The notes under the pieces: generated by a model | Database searches by the model: none | Told to the model about the DNA's origin: nothing | Seen by the model: the letters and a program-made list of their open reading frames with translations, nothing else | Part shown: positions 35,296 to 44,361 of the stretch, piece by piece | Layout of the letters: the number at the start of each line of letters is the position of its first letter | How positions within the stretch are numbered: position 1 is the stretch's first letter | DNA from: Paenibacillus humicus NBRC 102415 | GTDB lineage: Bacteria; Bacillota; Bacilli; Paenibacillales; Paenibacillaceae | Assembly: GCF_004000905.1 (NCBI RefSeq) | Contig: NZ_BIMD01000014.1 | Location: forward strand, 1 to 64,000 | Length of the DNA: 64,000 nucleotides | Direction: 5' to 3' | Position numbers and translations under genes: made by a program

Positions 35296-36267
35296 TTACT
35301 CCGTGCGCGAAGCCCTTCTTCTTATAACAACAACGACGATGACAAGAATCAGCAGCAAGCCCCCGTAGACGAAGGATGGGCGCAATCCAAATGAACCTTC
35401 ATGATGCGGAGAAATGTCCCCAGTAGCTTGAATCACGGTTCCTGAAGGCATAGTCCGACCGTCCGTTACTTCAAAAGGGAATTCCTTCTGTTCTGTGCGG
35501 TCACCCAGCGTTGTCTTTACTTCCGCCATGTAAGAACCGGGAGAAAGCGGCCTGTTTAGGTCCGCCATGTACTGTGCGACCGTGCCTGCATAAATGGAAT
35601 CAACCGTTGATTTCCTTTCAAACAAAAGCTCGCTGGCATCGTCCTGACGTTTGAGCCGCACCTCGATCTCCGGTTCGGACAAGCTATCGCCTTCATTGAC
35701 CAGCAAAATCGTCAGGCTCGCTTTTCCGTTCTCCAGCGTATATGCGGCCGCGTGCGGGACAGCCTCAGGAGGCTTCGCTTCGTCCAACTTGTAGTTGAGG
35801 ACGACCTGCAACCCGATTTTACGCGCCGCCGATTCCCTCATACTTTGATCGTAGACGCCGATGACGGACACGTACTGGCCCGGCTCCACACTTTCAGGTA
35901 TCTGCATTTCCATTGTAAAGCTTTGCGTCTCGCCAGCCTTGAGGGTTATACTGCGATCCGGCGCCCTGTACCATGCAGCCGAACCGGTATCGGGATCGCT
36001 CGGTAAAGTAAAATCCTTTCCGCCGCCCAATGCAGGCATGGCATCGGCCGCATAGAGCAGCGCTGTTATTTCCTCATCAGTGGGATTCGTGACGTGAACC
36101 TTGTACTCTCGCTTATCGCCGGGTACTATATCCTCGACATAAGCGCCCAACTCCGGATTGATCCGGTCGGAATCCCCACTGATGACCAATTGCTGCCCGT
36201 CCATAGGGTTGGTAAATCCGGCGGCTATCCAAAAAACGATTGCCGCCAGCACCAGTCGAATCCACAT
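35296..36267 (-). CDS. DUF916-like (WxLIP-type) membrane-anchored surface protein
   Basis: 323 residues starting MWIRLVLAAIVFWIAAGFTN with AAAGGAG upstream. The extracellular part reads as Ig-like beta domains: VEDIVPGDKREYKVHVTNPT, then SITLKAGETQSFTMEMQIPE and EPGQYVSVIGVYDQ, the pattern of DUF916 (WxL-interacting proteins). It ends with a transmembrane helix and a basic tail (LLLILVIVVVVIRRRASR). In Gram-positives such proteins hold other surface proteins to the wall; here it is next to the pilus-like genes and large secreted proteins and may anchor them. Confidence 0.72.
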   Translation of the reverse strand: MWIRLVLAAIVFWIAAGFTNPMDGQQLVISGDSDRINPELGAYVEDIVPGDKREYKVHVTNPTDEEITALLYAADAMPALGGGKDFTLPSDPDTGSAAWYRAPDRSITLKAGETQSFTMEMQIPESVEPGQYVSVIGVYDQSMRESAARKIGLQVVLNYKLDEAKPPEAVPHAAAYTLENGKASLTILLVNEGDSLSEPEIEVRLKRQDDASELLFERKSTVDSIYAGTVAQYMADLNRPLSPGSYMAEVKTTLGDRTEQKEFPFEVTDGRTMPSGTVIQATGDISPHHEGSFGLRPSFVYGGLLLILVIVVVVIRRRASRTE

Positions 36268-36336
36268 GATTGATGAACTCCTTTGCTTGTATTCCGCTTG
36301 CCATCGCTTACATGAGCGAATAGGCATACGTTCCTG

Positions 36337-37320
36337 CTAGAAGGCCGAGCCGAGGCAAGTCAGGGGCATATATCCCTTGCGTGCGGCTGCTTGCTCGCTG
36401 GCAAACGTTTCTTCGGTCGGATAGGTGTAACCGCAGGAACTGCGGTAGTACACCTTCATACTGCCTCTCCTTGCCCCGATGATCGTTGGACGTTTCACGA
36501 TGCGGCTCCCGCCAAGCGCATAGTTGTTGTACACCTTTGCTCCCATCGGGATACCTTGTACAAAAGCCAAAACGCCCACATCATCCACCGTATTGTGCCA
36601 GTCCTCATCGGAGATCAGAGGCAGGGTGAACGTGTAGGACAGGCCATTTCGAGAGACTGTTTCGTTATATCGATTGATCCGGTAGGCCAACTCGTCCTGG
36701 ATCGCCCGGACAATCGTGCTTCGTCGTACCTGCTCGAAGAGCGCAGCATCCTGCAAAAGCGGTATCGTCGTTTGCTGCCGGATGTCCTGCCGCAAGCCCT
36801 CATGCCAGCTTCGGCTGGCCGCATCGTAAGCGAGTACCTGCTGGTCAAGCGTAAAGGACAGGCTGTTACCCGCCGCATCGACATACGCATAAGGCTTCTT
36901 CGTTCCCCAAGCCGGATTCATGACGGTTTTTCCGTCAGCCCCCGTCCATTCTTGCTTGGAATAGACGTAAAAGCCGTCGTAGCCGACGATCACGATAGCC
37001 GGAATGTAGCGATGCAGGACACCTTGCGACACCAGATCATCCGCAGCGCCGAAGCCCGTGTCCAGCGTCCGGTAGAACGCCGCTAGTGCTTCTTCCTTGT
37101 TCAGCGCGAAATGCTTGGCCGAGGCATATTGCGCTTCCTGCTGCTGGCTTGCGTTAACGACGAGCAACCTCGCGGCGTCGTCCACCGCCGCATCTAGTGC
37201 AGCATCGTAACTCATCTCCGACAGCACCGTCCGTCTCAGGGTATCCGTCTCATTCCGATTGACGATCGCGAAGGGAAGAAACAACAGCGCGCCGACGATA
37301 GCCCATTCAATCCATTTCAT
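36337..37320 (-). CDS. Pseudopilin-like protein with one N-terminal membrane helix (327 residues)
   Basis: Starts MKWIEWAIVGALLFLPFAIV, a membrane helix at the extreme N-terminus, followed by a long amphipathic helix (about 25-70) and a large mixed domain ending CLGSAF. This resembles TadE/TadF or minor pilins but without the usual charged leader before the cleavage site. Its start overlaps the previous gene by 14 bases. The first of its two C-terminal Cys pairs with the second by position only; no family is recognised. Role as a minor pilus subunit is inferred from context. Confidence 0.6.
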   Translation of the reverse strand: MKWIEWAIVGALLFLPFAIVNRNETDTLRRTVLSEMSYDAALDAAVDDAARLLVVNASQQQEAQYASAKHFALNKEEALAAFYRTLDTGFGAADDLVSQGVLHRYIPAIVIVGYDGFYVYSKQEWTGADGKTVMNPAWGTKKPYAYVDAAGNSLSFTLDQQVLAYDAASRSWHEGLRQDIRQQTTIPLLQDAALFEQVRRSTIVRAIQDELAYRINRYNETVSRNGLSYTFTLPLISDEDWHNTVDDVGVLAFVQGIPMGAKVYNNYALGGSRIVKRPTIIGARRGSMKVYYRSSCGYTYPTEETFASEQAAARKGYMPLTCLGSAF

Positions 37321-37855
37321 TGCGCACCACCCCGCCATACGGAATCACGATTTTTTCATTCGGGCTAATGGTATTGTTCAGAAAATCAAAGAACAACGTG
37401 CCTGCCGTCCGGTTCGTATTGCGCACAATTACCGAAAAGCTGTCGCCCGCGCGCATCCGATAACGACGGTTTGGGTCATCCTTTGCTGCCAGATTGTCGG
37501 GGAACAGCTCCGGCAGGATCTGCGCATTGAAAAACGCATCGTACTGTACCTCGTAGTTGCCCTTAAAGGTTTCGGGCCGTGTCGGATCGTCGTAAACCGG
37601 CACGTACTTCTTGCTGTCATGCTCCATCTGAACGTCGAAGGTATTGCCGGTCGCCGCAAGCGCGGTCATGAAATCGTTGTACATCGTTGGCGTGATGCCG
37701 CCTTTGTCCCGAACCGCATCGACGAAGGCTGTCGTCGCGCGCAAGGCAACAAGTTCCGAAATATCGTCCTGCTGGTCAAAGGCGGCAGAGAGCGGGTAGA
37801 GATAGAGCAGCAGAACAGCGATCAATACGGCGAAAATTTTGATCAGACTGTTCAT
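37307..37855 (-). CDS. TadE-like minor pseudopilin (182 residues)
   Basis: Starts MNSLIKIFAVLIAVLLLYLY with a single N-terminal membrane helix, then a helix with ELVALRATTAFVDAVRDKGG and a soluble domain (TMYNDFMTALAATGNTFDVQ). The string TTAFVDAVRDKGGIT resembles TadE-like and archaeal or clostridial minor pilin proteins. It is coupled to both neighbours by short overlaps. Confidence 0.6.
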   Translation of the reverse strand: MNSLIKIFAVLIAVLLLYLYPLSAAFDQQDDISELVALRATTAFVDAVRDKGGITPTMYNDFMTALAATGNTFDVQMEHDSKKYVPVYDDPTRPETFKGNYEVQYDAFFNAQILPELFPDNLAAKDDPNRRYRMRAGDSFSVIVRNTNRTAGTLFFDFLNNTISPNEKIVIPYGGVVRNEMD

Positions 37856-38244
37856 GGCAGGCTCCTTAGTGTCAGGCGCTGCAAGTGACCGGAAACGTCC
37901 CGTTCATAGGCGGGCTGATAACGCCCCTTTAGACGTATGCCTGCGGACGAAAGCTGCTCCCGTTCCAGCGGCGGCGCGAACCGAACGCCGTCTACCACCA
38001 TTTCCGCATCTCCTTCATCTAGGCGAGCGATAGCTTGCAGCACTTCCGCACCGGATACCGAACCGTCGCCCGAGAGCGGTACAGCGATTTGCTGCAAGTT
38101 ACGATCCTGCGATTGGCCGGTTACATAGGCAAGCGAATTGAGTGAGGCACCGGTCTGAAACAAAATCAGACCGCTGCCTGCGGCCATGAGGAAAACGAGC
38201 AATGCTGCGCTCATCTCCAGCATCGTTCTTGGCGCATAGTTCAT
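37852..38244 (-). CDS. Small pseudopilin-like protein (130 residues)
   Basis: Starts MNYAPRTMLEMSAALLVFLM; one N-terminal helix (ALLVFLMAAGSGLILFQTGA) then a short soluble domain with a VSGAEVLQAIARLD segment. The SGAEVLQAI string recalls SGSQVVNAL in the next pilin gene upstream, suggesting common ancestry of the two. Start and stop overlap or abut the neighbours. Probably a minor pilus subunit. Confidence 0.6.
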   Translation of the reverse strand: MNYAPRTMLEMSAALLVFLMAAGSGLILFQTGASLNSLAYVTGQSQDRNLQQIAVPLSGDGSVSGAEVLQAIARLDEGDAEMVVDGVRFAPPLEREQLSSAGIRLKGRYQPAYERDVSGHLQRLTLRSLP

Positions 38245-38263
38245 GTGTTACACCTCCTTCATG

Positions 38264-38297
38264 ACGAAAGCGTCCAACCTGGGCCGGACGCTTTCGT
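38264..38297 (-). terminator. Hairpin between the putative major pilin and minor pilin genes
   Basis: ACGAAAGCGTCC (38264-38275) pairs perfectly with GGACGCTTTCGT (38286-38297). There is no T run, so it may act as a transcript-end stabiliser or partial terminator, favouring the first (pilin) gene over those downstream. Confidence 0.5.
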
Positions 38298-38311
38298 AAC
38301 CTCATCCGACC

Positions 38312-38791
38312 TTATTGCTGCCGGAAGACGATGCCGCGAATGACATTGCTGCTGTCCAGCACCAGCGTGCTGCGGAACTTGCCGCTTGGATTAACGTAGT
38401 TGATATCCGCTTCGTCTACGGTCTGGCTAATCTGGCCGGGTGCGGCTCCGACGATTGCGCCGTAGGTGATGCTATCCAGAGGCACACCGGTATTGATAAC
38501 CTTGCCGTACCACTGACCGGTCGGGTTTTTGCCGGTAACGATCTGGATGCCAAATTGGTCCTGATCGCGGAACTTGCGAAGCGCGTTGACAACCTGACTG
38601 CCCGAAAGCGTCGTATTGTCATACACCGTAAACGCCGTTTGTGAAAGCTCCGTCTGGATATTGCTAAAATTGCTTTGAGCCGCCTTGGTCGAATCCTGGG
38701 CGGAAATAAACAGCACGACAGCCAGTGTAATGAGTGCGATGGCAAGGAAGATTCCTGCTGCCATGACAAGTGCCTTCTGCGCATTGGACAT
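38312..38791 (-). CDS. Putative major pilin-like protein (159 residues)
   Basis: Starts MSNAQKALVMAAGIFLAIAL with AAAGGAG upstream. An N-terminal hydrophobic helix (AAGIFLAIALITLAVVLFI) leads into SAQDSTKAAQSNFSNIQTEL and a soluble domain (SGSQVVNALRKFRDQDQFGI). It is set apart by a terminator upstream (38819-38857) and a stable hairpin downstream, so it may have its own promoter and a separate expression level, as expected of a major subunit. No canonical prepilin leader is seen. Confidence 0.6.
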   Translation of the reverse strand: MSNAQKALVMAAGIFLAIALITLAVVLFISAQDSTKAAQSNFSNIQTELSQTAFTVYDNTTLSGSQVVNALRKFRDQDQFGIQIVTGKNPTGQWYGKVINTGVPLDSITYGAIVGAAPGQISQTVDEADINYVNPSGKFRSTLVLDSSNVIRGIVFRQQ

Positions 38792-38818
38792 GTACAATTC
38801 TCTCCTTTGATTAGGGGA

Positions 38819-38857
38819 TAAAAAAAACGCCTTCCCGCTGATGAAGGAAAGCGTCTA
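38819..38857 (-). terminator. Terminator after the TadB/TadC-like gene
   Basis: On the minus strand an ACGC...CCTTC arm pairs with GAAGG.CGT around an eight-base loop, followed by TTTTTTTT. It ends the upstream pilus-assembly transcript before the pilin gene. Confidence 0.65.
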
Positions 38858-38863
38858 TATGGG

Positions 38864-40933
38864 TTACTGGATGCGTTGAAGCTGATCGTAGTACACGGTC
38901 ATCTGATGTAGGCTGACGACGACAAGCGGAATGACCAAATACCCGAATATCAACGTCATCAAGGGGGCAAACCCGATCCAGCGTCCCCAGCCTGCCTTTT
39001 GTTCAATTAACTGTTCATACTCCTGCTTGCGCTGCTCCCGCGCAAACGCCTGCTCTGCTTCGAGATCGTCGAATGCCTGCCGGATCGTCAAATGCTGCGA
39101 AGCCATTTCCAGCTTTTCCACGATCCGAACAAAAGGTAGAAACGGTGCATCTTCTTTGAGCTGCGCAAGCGCCTGCTCCTCACCCTGTTCAAAGTGAAGA
39201 AGGCAGGCTTGCAGTGGCTCCTTGAAGACCTGCGCGAACTGCTCCATCCATAACAGAAGCTGTTCAACCGACATCCGATCCATCCCGGCGAGCATGGCAA
39301 TCACGGCCTGCAACTGATCCACCTCGTGTTTCATCTCCATCTGCCGCATACGCCGCTGGAACAGCCGAATACCAACTGGCAGCGTGTACCCGCCCCATCC
39401 TGCGGCGAAAGCCAAAAACGCTTCCCACCACGCCAGAAAAGGCTTATTCAGCTTCTCCAGCTTGCCCAGGATGCGCCGCGCCGCCTCTCGAAGCTGATCC
39501 TCCTTGACCTGTGCAGCCGGGTCCTTGCGCAGCAGGCTGATGACGCTATTTTCGCTTCGCGGCCTCACCTCCTTTAATTGATCGAGCATCCTGCGATCCA
39601 GCGCGGCGGCTTCCCGTGCCTTCGTTTCCTCCTCCGGGGACAACTGCCCGAAAAGTGTTCCCGGCTTCACAGGTGAATACAGCACCTGATGCCGCTCCGC
39701 TGCATGCAAGGACACGAATAAGCCCAGCACCGCCAAAAAGGCTGCGAACCCGGCTACGATCCGCTGCACGTAAAACCATTCGAGACGTAAGGGAGAGGCT
39801 GTATCCTTGAGCAGCCGGGTTATCCGTTCCGCTTCTCGCGAGCCGGGAACCGGCCCCAGCCGGTGGGCCAGCCAGCGCATCCACGGCCAGCCATAAACCC
39901 GTTGCTCCCATCTTTTTCGGCTGGTGGGCCTTGCTGTCGCATCCAGCTCCGACAGGTTGCGCAGCAGCACGTAGCATAGCCACACGACGACAAGCAGACA
40001 GAGTTTGGCGGCCCAACCGAAAGCGCTGGCGTAGAACGTGTCCATTGCCGGAAAAAAGTGGCTAGCCCAGGCTTCAATCGGACGGGTAAATAGCAGCGGC
40101 AGCAGCGCGATAACGGTCAGCCCCTGTAATAAGAAGCTGAGACGCTCGCGACGCAGCAATTCCAGATTCAGTTCGATGGACAGCTTTTCCAGTCCCTTGA
40201 GGTAGACCGAACCGCTTTCCGTTTGCTGATCGCCATGCTCCTTGATGAGATATGACAATCCCGCAAGGCCCTGCAAATAACGATTCGGGGCATGCTCCAC
40301 ATATTGCGCCAGTTTATCTTCGGCGTCGCTGTCCGTCAGCATGTCGTACAGCTCTTGCCCGTGCAGCGCCATTTCATACGGCGCGCTGTCCGCCGATTCA
40401 TAGACGGCTTCATCTACCATCCCGTGACGATGGTAATGATGTCTCACATCCCCAAGAAACAGACGAAGTTGTCGCAGCAGCCGCATTTCGAGCCGATAAA
40501 CACCCATATCCGAGAGGATGCCGTGGCCGACCCAAAGACCAATGCCGAGCATCGCCAGCGTGTAAGGGTCGCGCACCGCCAAAACAAGCGGAATCGCGGC
40601 CAAAAACAGGACAAGCCACATCAAGAGCGCCGATTTCATCACCTCAAGCCGCAGCTTCCATTCGTCCCCGAGCCGCAGGATGACCAATCGCCTGCGAAGG
40701 TGCAGCAAGTACATCCTTAAAACCGGCATCTGCTCGCAAACGCTGTATAGCTGCTGCATGAAACTGTAAACCGCCTGCTTGCGAGGCGCTTGCCCCGGCT
40801 TACGCAGCGCTTCGTAGCGCCGGACTGCCGCCACCTCCGAATCACGCCGGGACAGCCACAGGAAGGCCGCGACAGCGGCAAGAAAGAGCACGGTTGCGAT
40901 GCCGAGCAGAGGGGAGAGCCATTCCTGAATCAT
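38864..40933 (-). CDS. Fused TadB-TadC-like pilus assembly membrane protein
   Basis: 689 residues with two similar halves. The first half has an N-terminal helix, a pair of helices near 105-145 and two more near 265-330. The second half repeats this near 390-415, 500-520 and 655-680. Cytoplasmic regions (MRLLRQLRLFLGDVRHHYHR and MEMKHEVDQLQAVIAMLAGM) match the GspF/TadB type cytoplasmic helices that contact the ATPase. TadB and TadC are usually separate genes; a single double-length protein is unusual. It overlaps the CpaF-like gene by four bases. Confidence 0.75.
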   Translation of the reverse strand: MIQEWLSPLLGIATVLFLAAVAAFLWLSRRDSEVAAVRRYEALRKPGQAPRKQAVYSFMQQLYSVCEQMPVLRMYLLHLRRRLVILRLGDEWKLRLEVMKSALLMWLVLFLAAIPLVLAVRDPYTLAMLGIGLWVGHGILSDMGVYRLEMRLLRQLRLFLGDVRHHYHRHGMVDEAVYESADSAPYEMALHGQELYDMLTDSDAEDKLAQYVEHAPNRYLQGLAGLSYLIKEHGDQQTESGSVYLKGLEKLSIELNLELLRRERLSFLLQGLTVIALLPLLFTRPIEAWASHFFPAMDTFYASAFGWAAKLCLLVVVWLCYVLLRNLSELDATARPTSRKRWEQRVYGWPWMRWLAHRLGPVPGSREAERITRLLKDTASPLRLEWFYVQRIVAGFAAFLAVLGLFVSLHAAERHQVLYSPVKPGTLFGQLSPEEETKAREAAALDRRMLDQLKEVRPRSENSVISLLRKDPAAQVKEDQLREAARRILGKLEKLNKPFLAWWEAFLAFAAGWGGYTLPVGIRLFQRRMRQMEMKHEVDQLQAVIAMLAGMDRMSVEQLLLWMEQFAQVFKEPLQACLLHFEQGEEQALAQLKEDAPFLPFVRIVEKLEMASQHLTIRQAFDDLEAEQAFAREQRKQEYEQLIEQKAGWGRWIGFAPLMTLIFGYLVIPLVVVSLHQMTVYYDQLQRIQ

Positions 40934-42792
40934 GTCTCATCCCCCCAATGGGATGCCAGAAACGCATCAAAGACGGCCTTATCGGGGCCGCTCAAGTATT
41001 CCGCAATCTCGCAGCGACTTTGCTCGGACAGGGGATGAACGGCAGCGTAACGGCCGTCGCGGTATTCGACGAGATTTCGGGCGGTGTACAGCGGGCGATC
41101 CGTCGAGCGGCGGAAGTATTCGAGCGTCGTTTCCATAAAGGCTGCCATCCGTTCGTCCTTTGTCATTTTCCCGCGAAAGGCTTCCGGGTACGCCGTCTCC
41201 TGCGGCACTGGGACGCATTCCGTAATGCGCTCGATATAGCGCCGTCCGTCCAGGTCGCGGCGGAGGTGAATATCGAAATTGACGACGCTGACGACCTGCT
41301 GCTCCGCCACACGCTCGTTCGTAAACACCTTTGTTTTCAACAAGGAATTGCGGAGAGACAGCACAAGGTCACGGAAGGTTTTGGCGTGATGCGTGAACAA
41401 GGTGAATAATGACGCCACCTGTGCCATCTGAACCATCCAAGCGGCGACCGGGTCGGTCGCTACCTCGCCCAAAATATTGACAGAGCCGTCCGTCTTCTTC
41501 TGGATGTCCAGCCCCTGTTGACCGGAAATCGTCTCGGTTTCGCGCAGGCTGACGATGTTGCGTTCTGGATAAATTTTGCGCAATTGAAGCTCAAAGCTCA
41601 TTTCCTGTACCCGGATCGGCAGCACTTCTGGAATATGACGAACCATCGCCATAAGCAGCGTTGTTTTGCCGCTGCCCTGCGCGCCGGTAATCGCGGTGAT
41701 CCGCGCACCCGATACCAAGTAACGAATGAGGCCAATCGGCAATTCCGCGCCTTCGTCCTGAATCAACTGCTCTAGTGTCGCGCTTTGCACGTCGAATTTG
41801 CGCACAAAAAAAGCCCACGATTCACTGAATCGGGGGCGTAGCACGACGACGCGGGAGCCGTCTGCCATTTCATTGACCTTAAATCCGTTCGCCTCGGACA
41901 ACTGGCCGGGAAAATTGTGCTTGTAGATGATCTGGCAAACGCGTCGCAGTTCCTGCTCGGAGCCGAAGGACAAGAAGCTCAGGTGGATGGACTTCCCCTT
42001 GTAAAACAGCCATATGCTGTCATGCGAACGGGGCAGCGACTGAAGCTGTGCGTCCTCCTCCAGCGACCATTCGCCCTCCCACATGAGCGGCGGCAGACCG
42101 GATACGCCCCCGGATACGCCGTCCACACGCATGTCGCGCAACTCGTCCACGACGCTGAATCCCTTGTAATGCTGATAAATCCGCTGGACGACAAGTTGGA
42201 GCTTATCGTCCGTCGTCAAACGCGGCGCTTCACGGGCGAAGACGCTACGAATATCCTCCGCCGTAATCCGGTACGTTTCAAGCTGGCCTTCCTCGTTTCG
42301 TCTTTGCCGATCCCATTCATAGGTTTGAACGAGCCGGTCGAGCGCATGAAGCCCGGCTTCCTTTTTATATGTGTAAAGCAGAATATCAAACTGGTCTTGC
42401 GCGGAGAGGGACTCCGGCTGATGAAATGGCAGCAGGAGGTTCAAATTCGCATCGTCCAACTCATAGCGCTGCACGAGCAGGTCGGCAATGATCTCCTTGA
42501 CGTATTCCTTGTCCCGCAGATCACCGGAGGTGCAGCCCCGCAGCGCCTTTTTCAGCTCCGCCCGTTTGCTTTTTCGGCGGCGGTATTCTTCCTCCGACAA
42601 ACCGAAGTCGGCTAGGTTGCTGCTGGTTAACTCGTGTAGCGTTGCTTTTACGAAAGTGGTCATCGCTTCCAGCGTATATACCGATGTGTCGTCCGTCCGT
42701 TCCGGCAATCGTCGGCTCAGGCGCAAATAAAGGAAGAAGATTGAAAGCAACAAGAGCGCGATCAGGATGAAGGCATTGAGCAAAGCCGTCAT
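40930..42792 (-). CDS. CpaF/TadA-type secretion ATPase
   Basis: 620 residues. An N-terminal membrane helix (LLNAFILIALLLLSIFFLYL), uncommon for this family, precedes the ATPase. Walker A is ITAITGAQGSGKTTLLMAMV near 371, followed by the Asp box region VQEMSFELQLRKIYPERNIV and the Walker B/His box region VNILGEVATDPVAAWMVQMA with TLFTHHAKTF. It belongs to the VirB11/GspE/TadA hexameric motors. Overlaps at both ends (four bases) couple it with the TadZ-like and TadB-TadC-like genes. It should power pilus assembly. Confidence 0.85.
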   Translation of the reverse strand: MTALLNAFILIALLLLSIFFLYLRLSRRLPERTDDTSVYTLEAMTTFVKATLHELTSSNLADFGLSEEEYRRRKSKRAELKKALRGCTSGDLRDKEYVKEIIADLLVQRYELDDANLNLLLPFHQPESLSAQDQFDILLYTYKKEAGLHALDRLVQTYEWDRQRRNEEGQLETYRITAEDIRSVFAREAPRLTTDDKLQLVVQRIYQHYKGFSVVDELRDMRVDGVSGGVSGLPPLMWEGEWSLEEDAQLQSLPRSHDSIWLFYKGKSIHLSFLSFGSEQELRRVCQIIYKHNFPGQLSEANGFKVNEMADGSRVVVLRPRFSESWAFFVRKFDVQSATLEQLIQDEGAELPIGLIRYLVSGARITAITGAQGSGKTTLLMAMVRHIPEVLPIRVQEMSFELQLRKIYPERNIVSLRETETISGQQGLDIQKKTDGSVNILGEVATDPVAAWMVQMAQVASLFTLFTHHAKTFRDLVLSLRNSLLKTKVFTNERVAEQQVVSVVNFDIHLRRDLDGRRYIERITECVPVPQETAYPEAFRGKMTKDERMAAFMETTLEYFRRSTDRPLYTARNLVEYRDGRYAAVHPLSEQSRCEIAEYLSGPDKAVFDAFLASHWGDET

Positions 42793-43628
42793 GGCGTGTC
42801 GCCCTCCTTCCCTTCGAAAAGGTGCTGCCTTGCGCCTGCGCTTTCTATCACAGCCTGCGCCAATCGTCGCACCTGCTGCACGAACAGGTGGTTCTCATGA
42901 CCGCTTGCTATCTTTCTGTTGCGAAACCAGAAAGGATTCGCTTCGCCATGCTGTGCCGCATCCATCCAGCCTGTATTATGTGCAACAGGGTACACGGTCG
43001 GTCCTATACGGAATTGACGCATGAGATTTTTAGAAGTGAGCGTCGAATAAGGGTCGTACTGTCCGAACACGAGCAGCGTTCTTCGGCCTTGCAGCATCGC
43101 TGCTTCTGCCGATTGAAAAAATCGCTCTAGAAGGAGACGGTTTTGCGGCAGGCAGACGACCCATACGTCGGCCTGCTGCCGCAGCATTTCGTCCCAAGCC
43201 GACCCGCTGCCGCTCCCCCCATCCAACAGCACTACATCGTAAGCGCGGCGGGCAACCGCAAGCAGCGGTGTGAGCCATTCCTTTGCCGTTTCGATAAAGA
43301 TATCCTCTTGCTTGATGGAGCCGGGCAAAATATCCAGGCGATCCCGCAGTAACGGATGGGCATAGTCACGCAGCATGACAGGCTCCAGCTTGCGGTTTTT
43401 CAGCAGACGCAAGAGCGCATCAATTCCCGTGTCCGGGGTATGCATGTCCTCTCTTCCGGCAGGTCGATAATAGGCTCGTTCGACAGCGGCGTAACTGCTT
43501 AGCAAATGCCCAAGCAACAGCAATCGCGCCGAATATTCCAAACCCATGCACGTCGCCGCGGCGAGCAGATTAGTCGTTGTCCCGGCCTGACCTGATACAG
43601 GACTCCAAAATACAACGGTAGCTCCCAT
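42789..43628 (-). CDS. TadZ/CpaE-like MinD-family protein
   Basis: 279 residues starting MGATVVFWSPVSGQAGTTTN with AAAGGAG upstream. The deviant Walker A SGQAGTTTN (Thr for Lys in GKT) is usual for TadZ/CpaE proteins, which localise pilus machines rather than partition DNA. YDVVLLDGGSGSG is the Walker B-like strand. The gene overlaps that for the CpaF ATPase by four bases. Confidence 0.75.
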   Translation of the reverse strand: MGATVVFWSPVSGQAGTTTNLLAAATCMGLEYSARLLLLGHLLSSYAAVERAYYRPAGREDMHTPDTGIDALLRLLKNRKLEPVMLRDYAHPLLRDRLDILPGSIKQEDIFIETAKEWLTPLLAVARRAYDVVLLDGGSGSGSAWDEMLRQQADVWVVCLPQNRLLLERFFQSAEAAMLQGRRTLLVFGQYDPYSTLTSKNLMRQFRIGPTVYPVAHNTGWMDAAQHGEANPFWFRNRKIASGHENHLFVQQVRRLAQAVIESAGARQHLFEGKEGDTP

Positions 43629-43642
43629 AAACGTTCTCCTTT

Positions 43643-44350
43643 CTACCACACCCGCACCCGTTTACGGGCGATTGCCCAGGCTCGTCGCGCTGTCTTGCGG
43701 TCGCAATCGCCAAGCTGCTCCAGCATCGTCAGCAGCATCTCGCGAAACGCCCCGGTCAGCCCGCGAAGGTCGATGCGGCCGTGGTGTTGATTGTTCAAAT
43801 CGACGGCTGCATCGCGTTCGTCAAAAGGGAAGCGAAACACCGTATCCTCCAACTGGATATGCCGCAACCGCTTTTCGGCTCGCCACGCTGCCAACTTTCC
43901 CGGTATGTCAGGGGAGAGCAACTCGAAAAACGAGATAGGCTCTTCCGTGTTCTGTAAGCCGAGACGAAGCATCAGCTCCTCGTTTTTCTCCAGCGATAAC
44001 CGCCTTCCATCCCAGCACCACACCCGCTTATCAAACTGGGACAGGTTGTGGTGGAAAACAAATTCCGTATGGTCAGTGTCCACCAGCATGATGTCGTATG
44101 CCGGTGTCGTCCCTGCCTGTGCCAAGCCTCGTTCAAGCTGTTCGGGAGTGAGATAGCCGTAGGCCACATCCATACCTTCATAATCCTGAACGGCGCTATT
44201 GGCATAGGCGTGCGGCAGATAACCCCGAATCGACTGCGTGACGGTGGAATCCACCAACAGCACTTTATTCCCCAAGGCCACAAGCAAGCGGCCAAGCACC
44301 AACAAAGCATGCGTCTTGTCCGCTACGCCGATAAAAACAATTTTTTTCAT
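43643..44350 (-). CDS. Second MinD/TadZ-like protein
   Basis: 235 residues starting MKKIVFIGVADKTHALLVLG with GAGGAG upstream. The P-loop-like GVADKTHA and LLVDSTVTQS after beta 2, plus YDIMLVDTDHTEFVF, fit a SIMIBI/MinD fold with a degenerate nucleotide site. It sits between the CpaB-like and the first TadZ-like gene. Two adjacent, divergent copies suggest a heterodimer, which is inference. Confidence 0.6.
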   Translation of the reverse strand: MKKIVFIGVADKTHALLVLGRLLVALGNKVLLVDSTVTQSIRGYLPHAYANSAVQDYEGMDVAYGYLTPEQLERGLAQAGTTPAYDIMLVDTDHTEFVFHHNLSQFDKRVWCWDGRRLSLEKNEELMLRLGLQNTEEPISFFELLSPDIPGKLAAWRAEKRLRHIQLEDTVFRFPFDERDAAVDLNNQHHGRIDLRGLTGAFREMLLTMLEQLGDCDRKTARRAWAIARKRVRVW

Positions 44351-44361
44351 ATCCGCACTCC

